Source: Salininema proteolyticum
GTDB taxonomy: Bacteria > Actinomycetota > Actinomycetes > Mycobacteriales > Micromonosporaceae
Assembly: GCF_042685645.1 (NCBI RefSeq)
Contig: NZ_JBHUNX010000001.1
Coordinates: 2,418,001 to 2,482,000 of the forward strand
Length of the DNA: 64,000 nucleotides
Reading direction: 5' to 3'
Shown: positions 16,228 through 24,114 of the stretch, piece by piece
How positions within the stretch are numbered: the stretch's first letter is position 1
Layout: every line of letters starts with the position of its first letter
The notes under the pieces: model-generated
What the model was told of the DNA's origin: nothing
What the model saw: only the letters and a program-made list of their open reading frames with translations
Databases searched by the model: none
Made by a program: the position numbers and the translations under genes

Positions 16228-16605
16228 TCAGACCCACTCGACGAGTTGGACGACCACTCCATTGGGGTCGGTGACCTGGAAGTAGCGCTCGTTCCACTCC
16301 TCGGTCTCGATGGGGGTGGTGATCTCCACTCCCTCGGACTTGAGCCTCTCGTACTCCTTGTCGATGTCCTTGACGACGAAGACGACGAGGAGGCCGTCGG
16401 CGCGCTTGCCGGCCAGTGTCTCGGGTTTGAAGGTGGACAGGCCCGTGCGGAGGTAGACGAGGTTGACGCCCGCGTCGGGGCGGCGCATGGAGACGAATCC
16501 GTCGGCGGACATCTCCACCTCGAATCCGTAGTGCTTCCGCATGAACTCGGCGGAGGCCTCGGGGTTCTCGACGTTCAGGGAAACGGCGGTGTCGGTGATC
16601 TGCAT
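16228..16605 (-). CDS. VOC-superfamily (glyoxalase/bleomycin resistance-like) protein
   Basis: This 125-residue protein starts at the ATG after AAAGGAG; a longer frame would begin inside the operator and is unlikely. The sequence shows the paired beta-alpha-beta-beta-beta modules: MQITDTAVSLNVENPEASAEFMRKHYGF and later VVFVVKDIDKEYERLKSEGVEITTP, ending in YFQVTDPNGVVVQLVEWV. The terminal Glu in VVQLVEW is a usual metal ligand. VOC proteins act as glyoxalases, dioxygenases or sequestering resistance proteins; no choice can be made. It is divergent from the TetR gene and shares its operator. Confidence 0.85.
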   Translation of the reverse strand: MQITDTAVSLNVENPEASAEFMRKHYGFEVEMSADGFVSMRRPDAGVNLVYLRTGLSTFKPETLAGKRADGLLVVFVVKDIDKEYERLKSEGVEITTPIETEEWNERYFQVTDPNGVVVQLVEWV

Positions 16606-16621
16606 GGCGGCTCCTTTTCTT

Positions 16622-16646
16622 GTACGCTGTAAATTATACACAGTAC
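16622..16646. promoter_or_regulatory. Palindromic operator between VOC and tetR genes
   Basis: The 25 bases follow GTAC-N2-TGTA-N5-TACA-N2-GTAC exactly. This is a two-fold symmetric site of the size bound by TetR dimers. It overlaps the upstream region of the VOC gene and lies 66 bases before the tetR start. A related copy lies before the DUF418 gene at 1293. Confidence 0.75.
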
Positions 16647-16712
16647 GTTTTGACGCGCCAGAGTTCCGCTCCTAATTTCCGTATGATGTACGCCATTGCT
16701 TAGGATGAAACC

Positions 16713-17444
16713 ATGACCGACCGCTCCGCCACCGAACTCCGCCTACTGTGGAGGAGGCCCGGCCCCGAGACGAGGGGACGACGCAAGAAGCACAGCCTCG
16801 ACGACATCGTGGTCCGGGCGATCGCACTCGCCGACGAAGAGGGGCTCCAGTCGCTCACCATCCGACGCCTGGCCTCGGCCATGGGCATGTCGACGATGAA
16901 CCTCTACACCTACGTCCCCGGCACGGGTGAGCTGGTCGACCTCATGATCGACTACCTCTACCTGCACTACGAGCCGGAAAAGGCCCGCGGGGACTGGCGG
17001 GCGCGCCTGAGGGCCGTGGCGGAGGACAACTACCGGCTCTGGTCGCGGCACCCCTGGATCGCCACGGCCGCCCCGTCGCGGCCGCCGCTCGGCCCCGGCG
17101 TGATGCGCAAGTACGAGCACGAGCTCCACGCCTTCGACGGCACCGGCCTGTCGGACCCCGACAGGGACAGGGCGCTGTCGTTCCTCCTGACCTTCGTCCA
17201 CGGCGCCGCGCGCGCGGCCGCCGAGGCGGAGGCCGTGAAAGAGGACTCCGGACTGAGCGACGAGGAATGGTGGGCGGTCAACGGCCCCCTCCTGGCCGAG
17301 ACGGTCACGCCCGAACGGTATCCGCTCGCGTCCAGGGTCGGCCAGGCGGCGGCCGAAGAGCAGGGCAGCGCCTACGACCCCGAGACGGCGTTCCGCTTCG
17401 GACTCGACCGCGCCCTCGACGGACTGGCCGGCCTCGTCGAATGA
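16713..17444 (+). CDS. TetR-family regulator with tetracycline-repressor-type C-terminal domain
   Basis: The 243-residue protein has a TetR helix-turn-helix at about 25-80 (SLDDIVVRAIALADEEGLQSLTIRRLA then MGMSTMNLYTYVPGTGEL). The all-helical ligand-binding domain that follows is of the TetR_C_1 kind (YRLWSRHPWIATA, FLLTFVHGAARAAAEAE, FRFGLDRALDGLAGLV). It most likely represses the divergent VOC gene and itself through the palindrome at 16622-16646. A compact hairpin (17447-17472) follows the stop. Confidence 0.9.
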   Translation: MTDRSATELRLLWRRPGPETRGRRKKHSLDDIVVRAIALADEEGLQSLTIRRLASAMGMSTMNLYTYVPGTGELVDLMIDYLYLHYEPEKARGDWRARLRAVAEDNYRLWSRHPWIATAAPSRPPLGPGVMRKYEHELHAFDGTGLSDPDRDRALSFLLTFVHGAARAAAEAEAVKEDSGLSDEEWWAVNGPLLAETVTPERYPLASRVGQAAAEEQGSAYDPETAFRFGLDRALDGLAGLVE

Positions 17445-17446
17445 GG

Positions 17447-17472
17447 CCCCGCACCGCGACCGGTGCCCGGGG
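17447..17472 (+). terminator. Hairpin after the tetR gene
   Basis: GCACCG pairs with CGGTGC around the loop CGAC, extended by CCCC with GGGG across a small bulge. It lies directly after the tetR stop. Confidence 0.45.
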
Positions 17473-17517
17473 CAGTCGGCTATGGTGACAATTCCAGACG
17501 TACGACGGGGGTAGACG

Positions 17518-19786
17518 ATGGCGAGGGACCCAGAGGAACGGCGGCTCGAGACCACCGGGCCGAAAGACGACGCGGCGGGGATCCCGGCGGTCCTCAACAG
17601 CGTCCGCATGGCGCAGAAACAGGCCGGACCGAACCGCTGGCTGCCGGTCCTCAAGGCGCTCAACAAGGACGGCGGCATAGACTGCCCCAGCTGCGCCTGG
17701 CCCGACCCCGACCGCCGCCGCCCCGCCGAGTTCTGCGAGAACGGCGCCAAGGCCATAGCCAACGAGGTCACCCGCCGCTCCATCGGCCGCGACTTCTTCG
17801 CCGAGCACTCCGTGGCCGACCTGCGCCGGAAGTCCGGCTACTGGCTGGAGCAGCAGGGCCGCCTGGCCGAACCGCTCGTCCTGGACGAAGGCGCCAAGCA
17901 CTACCGGCCTATAGGCTGGGACGAGGCGCTCGACATCATCGCCGGGGAACTGCGGGCGCTCGACGACCCGGACGAGGCGGCCTTCTACACCTCCGGCCGC
18001 ACGAGCAACGAGGCGGCGTTCCTCTATCAGCTGCTGGTACGGCGCTTCGGCACCAACAACCTGCCCGACTGCAGCAACATGTGCCACGAGTCGAGCGGCA
18101 CGGCCCTGACCGAGACCATCGGCGTGGGCAAGGGATCGGTGCTCTTCGACGACCTCCACTCCAGCGACCTCATCCTCGTGGTCGGCCAGAACCCGGGGAC
18201 CAACCACCCCCGGATGCTCTCGGCGTTGGAGGAGGCCAAGCGCAACGGCACCGCCATCGTCAGCGTCAACCCGCTCCCCGAGGCGGGCATGAAGCGCTTC
18301 CACGACCCCCAGACCGTCCGCGGCCTCGTCGGCAAGGGCGTCGACCTTGCCGACGAGCACGTCCCGGTCCGCGTCGGCGGCGACCTGGCCCTCTTCAGCG
18401 CCCTCAACCGCCTCATCCTGGAGTCCGGCGACACCGACGCGGACTTCATCGACCGCTACTGCAACGGCTTCGAGGCCTACCGCGAGGAACTCCTGGCCGA
18501 ACCCGAGGACGAGTTCTGGGAGACCGTGCTCGCCCACACCGGGCTGGATCGCGGCCAGATCGAACGGCTCGCGGAGAGGACGCGAGAGGCCGACTCGGTC
18601 ATCGTCTGCTGGGCCATGGGGCTCACCCAGCACCGCCACGCCGTCCCCCACGCTGCGCGAGGTCGTCAACTACCTCCTTCTGCGGGGCAACATCGGCAAG
18701 AGGGGCGCCGGCGTCTGCCCCGTCCGAGGCCACTCCAACGTCCAGGGCGACCGCACCATGGGCATCTGGGAGCGCCCGACTCCGCAGTTCCTCGACGCCC
18801 TGGAACGGACCTTCGGGTTCGCGCCCCCGCGCGAACCCGGACTAGACACCGTCGATACCCTGCGCGCCATGAAGAAAGGCGCCGTCAAAGTGTTCATGGC
18901 CATGGGCGGCAACTTCATCGCCGCCTCGCCCGACACCGAGCCGACCGAGGAGTCGATCGCCTCCTGCCGCCTCACCGTCCAGGTCTCGACCAAGCTCAAC
19001 CGCTCGCACCTGGCCACCGGGCGCAGGGCGCTCATCCTTCCGGCCCTGGGCCGGACCGACCGTGACGAACAGCCGGCCGGTCGCCAGTTCGTCACGGTGG
19101 AGGACTCCTTCGGCGTCGTCCACTCGTCGGAGGGGCGCATCCCTCCGCTCAGCGGAGAGATGCGCAGCGAACCGTGGATCGTCACCGCCCTGGCCCAGAA
19201 GCTCTTCGGCGACGACGAGCACGTCGACTGGGCCGCGCTGAGCGAGGACTACGACCGGATCCGGGACCTCGTCGAGAAGGTCGTGCCCGGCTTCGAGAAC
19301 TTCAACCGACGGGTGCGCGAGAGGAACGGGTTCGCGCTCCCCCACCCGCCCAGGGACAACCGCGCCTTCCCCACCGCGTCGGGCAAGGCCGAGTTCACCG
19401 CCAACGGACTGACCGCGCCGGAGGCGGCCGAGGACGAGCTGATCCTCCAGACGCTGCGCTCGCACGACCAGTTCAACACGACCGTCTACGGGCTCAACGA
19501 CCGCTACCGGGGTGTCAAACACGGCCGCACCGTCGTGTTCGTCCACCCCGAAGACGCCGAACGACTCGGCTTCGCCGACGGCGACACTGTGGATATGGTG
19601 TCGACCGGCGCCGACGGGGCCGAGCGGAGGGCGAGGGGGTTCCGCCTCGTGCACTACCCGACCGCTCCCGGGTGCGCGGCGGCCTACTACCCGGAGACGA
19701 ACGTGCTCGTGCCGCTCGACGCCGTCGCCAAGGGCAGCAACACCCCGGCGTCCAAGTCGATCGCGATCCGGCTGGAGCGCGCCTGA
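17518..19786 (+). pseudogene. FdhF/YdeP-type molybdopterin oxidoreductase, frameshifted
   Basis: The N-terminal part (17518 to about 18645) reads as the start of an FdhF/YdeP-family enzyme that binds bis-molybdopterin guanine dinucleotide. It has CPSCAW, DCSNMCHESSGTAL, VVGQNPGTNHPRML and VCWAMGLTQHRHAVP. The rest continues in the next frame (LREVVNYLLLRGNIGKRGAGVCPVRG onward) to a stop at 19786. Removing one C from the five-C run at 18645-18649 restores a 755-residue protein of normal family length. As written, the frame-1 product would end at 19065 with a foreign tail. The downstream half is otherwise intact, so this is a very recent mutation or a homopolymer sequencing error. FdhD follows with a one-base overlap. 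Confidence 0.8.
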
Positions 19787-20595
19787 TGGGACGCCGGACG
19801 GTCAAGCGCCGCACGCGCATGGTCCGCGCCGAGGGCACGGTGCGGCGCGGCGACGAGATCCTCGTCGAGGAGCCCCTCGAGATCCGCGTCGACGGAGCAC
19901 CGTACTCGACCACCATGCGCACCCCCGGGGGCGACTTCGACCTGGCGGCGGGATTCCTGCACTCCGAAGGGGTCATCGCGGAGGCCGACGACCTCGTCTC
20001 GGTCAAGTACTGCCGCCTCAACGGGACGGAGATGTACAACATCGTCGAGGTGCGGACCGCTGCCCGCGTCGAGGCCCCTTGCGGGAGAAGCCACCTGGTG
20101 AACAGTTCGTGCGGGGTGTGCGGAAAGCGGACCGTCGAGGAGATCGCGGGGCGCGCGGTCCGAGTCCCCGAGGACGGCCGCACCGTCGACGGTTCGGTCG
20201 TCGCGGGACTGGCCGAGGACATGAAGCCCGGACAGGAGCTGTTCGCCAAGACCGGCGGCGCCCACGCGGCGGCCCTGGTCGACTTCCGGGGCGAGGTGCT
20301 CGCCGTGCGCGAGGACATCGGACGGCACAACGCGGTCGACAAGGTCGTCGGTTGGGCGCTGCGGGAAGGCGCGCTGCCGCTGTCGGAGACGGTCCTCGCC
20401 GTCACCAGCCGGGCGTCCTTCGAGATCGTCCAGAAGGCCGCGTTCGCGGGCGTTCCCGTCGTCTCGGCGGTATCGGCGCCCTCCTCGATGGCCGTCTCGC
20501 TGGCCGAGGAGGCCGGCATGACCCTGGTGGCCTTCAACCGGGGCGAGCGCTACAACGTCTACACCCGCCCCGAGAGGATCGGCGGAGTCGCCTAG
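19786..20595 (+). CDS. fdhD: Formate dehydrogenase accessory sulfurtransferase FdhD
   Basis: The 269-residue protein begins with an ATG that shares its A with the stop of the oxidoreductase gene, so the two are translationally coupled. FdhD passes sulfur from a cysteine desulfurase to the molybdenum cofactor of formate dehydrogenase-like enzymes. The two-cysteine motif SSCGVCGK is present (about residues 102-109), as are the conserved EEPLEIRVDG, TPGGDFDLAAGFLHSEG, REDIGRHNAVDK and SRASFEIVQKA segments. It would serve the frameshifted oxidoreductase directly upstream. A strong hairpin follows. Confidence 0.95.
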   Translation: MGRRTVKRRTRMVRAEGTVRRGDEILVEEPLEIRVDGAPYSTTMRTPGGDFDLAAGFLHSEGVIAEADDLVSVKYCRLNGTEMYNIVEVRTAARVEAPCGRSHLVNSSCGVCGKRTVEEIAGRAVRVPEDGRTVDGSVVAGLAEDMKPGQELFAKTGGAHAAALVDFRGEVLAVREDIGRHNAVDKVVGWALREGALPLSETVLAVTSRASFEIVQKAAFAGVPVVSAVSAPSSMAVSLAEEAGMTLVAFNRGERYNVYTRPERIGGVA

Positions 20596-20603
20596 GTGAA
20601 CGT

Positions 20604-20643
20604 TTCCCGTCGGCGCCGCGCGGAGCGTCGGCGGCGGCGGGAA
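20604..20643. terminator. Bidirectional terminator between fdhD and the LCP gene
   Basis: A stem of about 15 bp with two imperfect pairs (20604-20618 with 20629-20643) and a 10-base loop separates convergent genes. Confidence 0.65.
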
Positions 20644-20651
20644 GCAATCAC

Positions 20652-21698
20652 CTAGGCCTTGGCCCAGTCCGGGTTGTCGGCCGACCAGTCCTGCAGGGTG
20701 TCGTTCTCCACCGCCTGCCACAGGTCGTCGGCCGCCAGGTCCTGGCCCTTCTGCGGGTTCATGACCACGTAGCTGACATTGTCGATGGTCTGCGGCTCGG
20801 AGGGCACCTGGATCTTGTGCATCTTCTCCGGGTCGATGCCGCGGATGGCGACGATGAACTCCGTGAGGTCGGCGCCGCCGATGTCGATGGTGAGCTTGTC
20901 GCCGAAGCTGTTGAGCAGTTCGACGGCCTTGCCCGGGTTCTTGTGGAAGCCCTGGTCCTTGGCCGCCTTGAGGATCCCCATGATGGCCTGCTGCTGCATG
21001 GCCTGGCGGCCGAAGTCGCCGCCCCGGCCCGACGCCCAGTCCTCGTCCCAGCTCCAGCCCTTGCGCTGGCGCACCAGGTCGAGGGCCTCGTCCTTGCCGT
21101 ACATGTTGCAGCCCTCGGGGAAGTAGCGGTTGTTGCCGTGGATCGAGGTGATCTCGTGCCAGGGGCACAGCTCGATCTCGCCGACGATGTCGATCAGGTC
21201 GAGGAAGCCGTCGAAGTTGGCCTTGACCGCGCCGTGGAACTCGATGCCCGTGAGGTTGTTGATCGTCTCGATGACGTTGGCCTCGTTGACCTCCCAGTCG
21301 TCGCTGATCGAGCTGGCGGCGTTGAGCTTGTCCAGGCAGGGCTGGCCGTAGCCGCAGTCGGCGATCTCCACTCGCAGGTCGCGCGGCAGGGAGATCATGG
21401 AGGCCTCGGTGAGCTCCTTGTTGATGTGCATGATCATCATGGTGTCGGACCGCATGCCGCCGCCCTGCTCGTCCACGCCGAGCACGAGGAAGTTGAAGGG
21501 ACCCTCGAGGTTCGCGGTGTCGATGTCCTTGCGGTTGTCGCCCAGGATGTCCTCCTGCTGGACGGCGTCGTTGAGCTTGTTGATGCTGACCTGCACCATC
21601 GCGGCCGAACCGCCGGCCACGAGCATGACCAGGGCGCCGGTCCAGACCAGCAGCTTGGACCACCAGGGGGAGCGGGGTGTGGGAGCGGCTCCGGGCAT
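20652..21698 (-). CDS. LytR-CpsA-Psr (LCP) family cell-wall glycopolymer transferase
   Basis: This 348-residue protein has a short cytoplasmic N-terminus, one membrane segment (about 15-37) and an extracytoplasmic LCP domain (about 65-290). Family marks are NFLVLGVDEQGGGMRSDTMMIMHIN, ASMISLPRDLRV, NAASSI (in place of NAAY), the DLIDIVGEIELC stretch and LDLVRQRKG with the catalytic-site Arg residues. LCP enzymes move teichoic-acid-like or arabinogalactan-type polymers from lipid carriers to peptidoglycan. Two Cys pairs suggest disulfides. It stands alone, convergent to fdhD. Confidence 0.9.
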   Translation of the reverse strand: MPGAAPTPRSPWWSKLLVWTGALVMLVAGGSAAMVQVSINKLNDAVQQEDILGDNRKDIDTANLEGPFNFLVLGVDEQGGGMRSDTMMIMHINKELTEASMISLPRDLRVEIADCGYGQPCLDKLNAASSISDDWEVNEANVIETINNLTGIEFHGAVKANFDGFLDLIDIVGEIELCPWHEITSIHGNNRYFPEGCNMYGKDEALDLVRQRKGWSWDEDWASGRGGDFGRQAMQQQAIMGILKAAKDQGFHKNPGKAVELLNSFGDKLTIDIGGADLTEFIVAIRGIDPEKMHKIQVPSEPQTIDNVSYVVMNPQKGQDLAADDLWQAVENDTLQDWSADNPDWAKA

Positions 21699-21866
21699 AT
21701 TGTCGTCTTCCTATCGCCGATGTTCAGCCCATTGTAGTTGCGGCCCTCTAACGAATTTCACCCTGGTGGGTGTTTCCGCAGGTACCGTCTCGTAACCCTG
21801 TGTGAAACACGGGCCGCCCCGGGGAGCCGTGGCGGTTGCGCCGCAAACGGCTCCGGGCCTGACACA

Positions 21867-22397
21867 ATGAGGCGCATGATCGTTCTCGTACGCCACGCCT
21901 ACCCCGCGGTCGACCGCGAAGTCCCGCCCTCCACCTGGCACCTGAGCGCCGAAGGGCGCATGGCCGCCGAAGCGCTGTGCTCGCGCCTCGTCCGCGAGAC
22001 CGTCGCGCTCCCCTGCCTCGTCTCCAGCCCCGAGCCCAAGGCCGTCCAGACGCTGGCCCCGCTCGGCGCGGCCCAGACGATGGAGGAGTTCCGAGAGGTC
22101 CACCGCCCGCACTCCGAAGAGGGCCGGGACTGGAAGTCACGCCGCCTCGCCTATCTTTCGGGCGAGCGCCACGAGGGCTGGGAGGACCCCGACGAGGTCG
22201 TCGACCGCTTCGAGACGGGCCTCGCCAACGCCCGCCAGTTGGCCGCCGGCCGCTCCCTGGTGATCGGCACCCACGGCATGGCCATGACGCTGTGGCTGTC
22301 GCGGACCCGGGGCCTGGACGACCCCATCGCGTTCTGGAGCGGGCTGACCATGCCCGACGCCGTCCGCATCGACGGCGACGGACCCGAGCGCCTCTGA
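21867..22397 (+). CDS. Histidine phosphatase (phosphoglycerate mutase-like) protein
   Basis: The 176-residue protein starts at ATG 21867 (or 21876, three codons later). The phosphohistidine motif is LVRHAYP, with Ala replacing the common Gly. The other core residues are in SSPEPKAVQTL, the acid/base Glu in EFREVHRP, and the second His in VIGTHGMAM. This is the minimal branch-1 histidine phosphatase fold, used for small phosphorylated metabolites, tRNA-type precursors or proteins. The real substrate is not evident. It is divergent from the LCP gene. Confidence 0.85.
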   Translation: MRRMIVLVRHAYPAVDREVPPSTWHLSAEGRMAAEALCSRLVRETVALPCLVSSPEPKAVQTLAPLGAAQTMEEFREVHRPHSEEGRDWKSRRLAYLSGERHEGWEDPDEVVDRFETGLANARQLAAGRSLVIGTHGMAMTLWLSRTRGLDDPIAFWSGLTMPDAVRIDGDGPERL

Positions 22398-22428
22398 CGA
22401 TATCACTGGGCCGCAACCATAGTCGTGG

Positions 22429-22457
22429 TTGCCGATTTCTCGATTCTCCGGTAGGGT
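22429..22457 (+). promoter_or_regulatory. Promoter of the secreted peptidase gene
   Basis: TTGCCG (22429-22434), a 17-base spacer and TAGGGT (22452-22457) predict a start near 22464. Confidence 0.5.
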
Positions 22458-22467
22458 TCGCCGCAAA

Positions 22468-22496
22468 GGCGAGGGGATACACGGTATTCCCTCGCC
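22468..22496 (+). promoter_or_regulatory. Stem-loop at the 5' end of the peptidase mRNA
   Basis: A 12-bp stem with one G-U pair (22468-22479 with 22485-22496) and a 5-base loop starts about five bases after the predicted transcription start and ends before the ribosome binding site. It may protect the mRNA end or act as an attenuator; it could also be the terminator of the upstream phosphatase gene. Confidence 0.5.
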
Positions 22497-22520
22497 TCCA
22501 GTGAATCGAAAGGAGACCGA

Positions 22521-24047
22521 GTGGAACACCCAGGACGACTCATCATCTCCGGCCTGCTCGGCGGAGCCGTGGTCCTCTCCACCGCCACCGCCGTCCAGGC
22601 CGCACCGAACGAAGAGGGCATCGACTGGCGGGCCTGCGCCGACGAGCCCGCCGCCGACTGCGCGGAACTGGAGGTCCCCCTCGACTGGGACGACCCCGAA
22701 GGCCCGACCACCACGATCGCCCTGGCGCGCATGAGCGCCGGCGACCCCGACGCGCGGCTCGGCAGCGTCGTGATCAACCCCGGCGGCCCCGGAGGCAGCG
22801 GGGTCAACGCCGTGAAGAACGAGTCCATGGGCTCCGAGGCGCTGCGGGAGAACTACGACATCGTGGGCTTCGACCCGCGCGGCGTCGGCGGTTCCGACCC
22901 GATCATGTGCTCCACCGACCTCACCGCCGAGTGGACGGCCTCCCTCAACCCGGAGGGCCCGCGGGAGTACGCGCAGAACCGCAGGCTCGGCCGGGAGGTC
23001 CAGCGCGACTGCGACCTCCGCTCCAGCGGCGTGACCCGGTACGCCGACACCTACCAGACCGCCCACGACATCGAGGCGATCCGGATCGCCCTCGGCGAGG
23101 TCGACCTGAACTACCTGGGCGCCTCGTACGGCACGCTCATGGGCCAGCAGTACGCCGAACTGTTCGGGGACAACGTCGGCTCCATGGTCCTCGACGGCAA
23201 TATGGACCACGCGCTGCCCTCGGCGAGGGAGTTCATGTTCTCCGAGGTCGCACCCGTCGAAGAGAACTTCCTGCAGTTCGCCGAGTGGTGCACGGGGTCC
23301 GAGGCCTGCGACCTGTCCGGTCAGGACGTCTCGGCCGTCTACGACGAGGTGAAGAAGAAGGCCCGCGCCGGGGAGCTCGAGTACGCCGGAGCGCCGCTGG
23401 ACTTCTACGGCCTCTCCTCGTCCATGGTCGCGATCACCGGATACACCCAGTACTGGCAGTACGGCGGGACTTTCCTGAAGCAGTTGAACGAGACCGGCTC
23501 GGCCGACCCGCTGGAGCCGGCGATCGCGGAGACCGTGGCGGCCCAGGAGGAGACCAACCAGGTCATGCAGGCCGTCTGGTGCAACGACTTCGACTTCCAG
23601 ACGCGCAACTACCGCGAGTACGACGCGATCCGCGCCGACCTGGCCGAGTCCTACCCGAACGTGGAGTGGTCGCACTACGCGAGCTACGCCCTGACCTGCA
23701 ACGGCTACCGGGGCGAGCCCTCGAACCCGCGCCGCCCCTTCGTGATCGACGATGACGTACCGCTGGTCATGGTGGGCACGGTCAACGACTTCGCCACCGT
23801 CTACGAGTGGAACGTGGCCGCCGCCGAGCAGGCCGACGCCCCGCTGGTGACCTACGAAGGCTTCGGCCACACCATCTACGGCCTGGGCTCCGACTGCGTC
23901 GACGCAGCGCTCGACGGCTACTTCATGGACGGCGTCGAGCCGGCCGACGGACTCTCCTGCCCGCCGGCCGATCCGAACCCGGGCGCACCCCGGGTGAAGT
24001 CGCTGGACGCCCCGGTTTCGCCGGGATCCGTCCTGCCGCGTTACTGA
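22521..24047 (+). CDS. Secreted alpha/beta-hydrolase, tripeptidyl aminopeptidase (TAP)-like
   Basis: The 508-residue enzyme starts at GTG after AAAGGAG. A signal peptide covers about 1-28 (cleavage after VQAA). The hydrolase core has the oxyanion-hole motif NPGGPGGSG (about 87-95), GFDPRGVGGSDP, the nucleophile Ser202 in GASYGTLMGQ, the catalytic Asp in VGTVNDF, and the His in GFGHTIYGLGS. The C-terminal TAP-like domain carries CNGYRGEP and Cys residues likely to be paired. These enzymes release N-terminal di- or tripeptides outside the cell (SlpD/SlpE family). It is preceded by its own promoter and stem-loop. Confidence 0.9.
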   Translation: MEHPGRLIISGLLGGAVVLSTATAVQAAPNEEGIDWRACADEPAADCAELEVPLDWDDPEGPTTTIALARMSAGDPDARLGSVVINPGGPGGSGVNAVKNESMGSEALRENYDIVGFDPRGVGGSDPIMCSTDLTAEWTASLNPEGPREYAQNRRLGREVQRDCDLRSSGVTRYADTYQTAHDIEAIRIALGEVDLNYLGASYGTLMGQQYAELFGDNVGSMVLDGNMDHALPSAREFMFSEVAPVEENFLQFAEWCTGSEACDLSGQDVSAVYDEVKKKARAGELEYAGAPLDFYGLSSSMVAITGYTQYWQYGGTFLKQLNETGSADPLEPAIAETVAAQEETNQVMQAVWCNDFDFQTRNYREYDAIRADLAESYPNVEWSHYASYALTCNGYRGEPSNPRRPFVIDDDVPLVMVGTVNDFATVYEWNVAAAEQADAPLVTYEGFGHTIYGLGSDCVDAALDGYFMDGVEPADGLSCPPADPNPGAPRVKSLDAPVSPGSVLPRY

Positions 24048-24083
24048 GACCGACACCGGCGATAACTCGTCGAGCGATCGCCG

Positions 24084-24114
24084 GGGGCCGGGCGTTCTAC
24101 GAGCGTCCGGCCCC
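24084..24114. terminator. Hairpin shared by the peptidase gene and the desABCD operon
   Basis: GGGGCCGG (24084-24091) pairs with CCGGCCCC (24107-24114), with extra inner pairs. On the minus strand it overlaps the last codons of desD. Confidence 0.55.
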
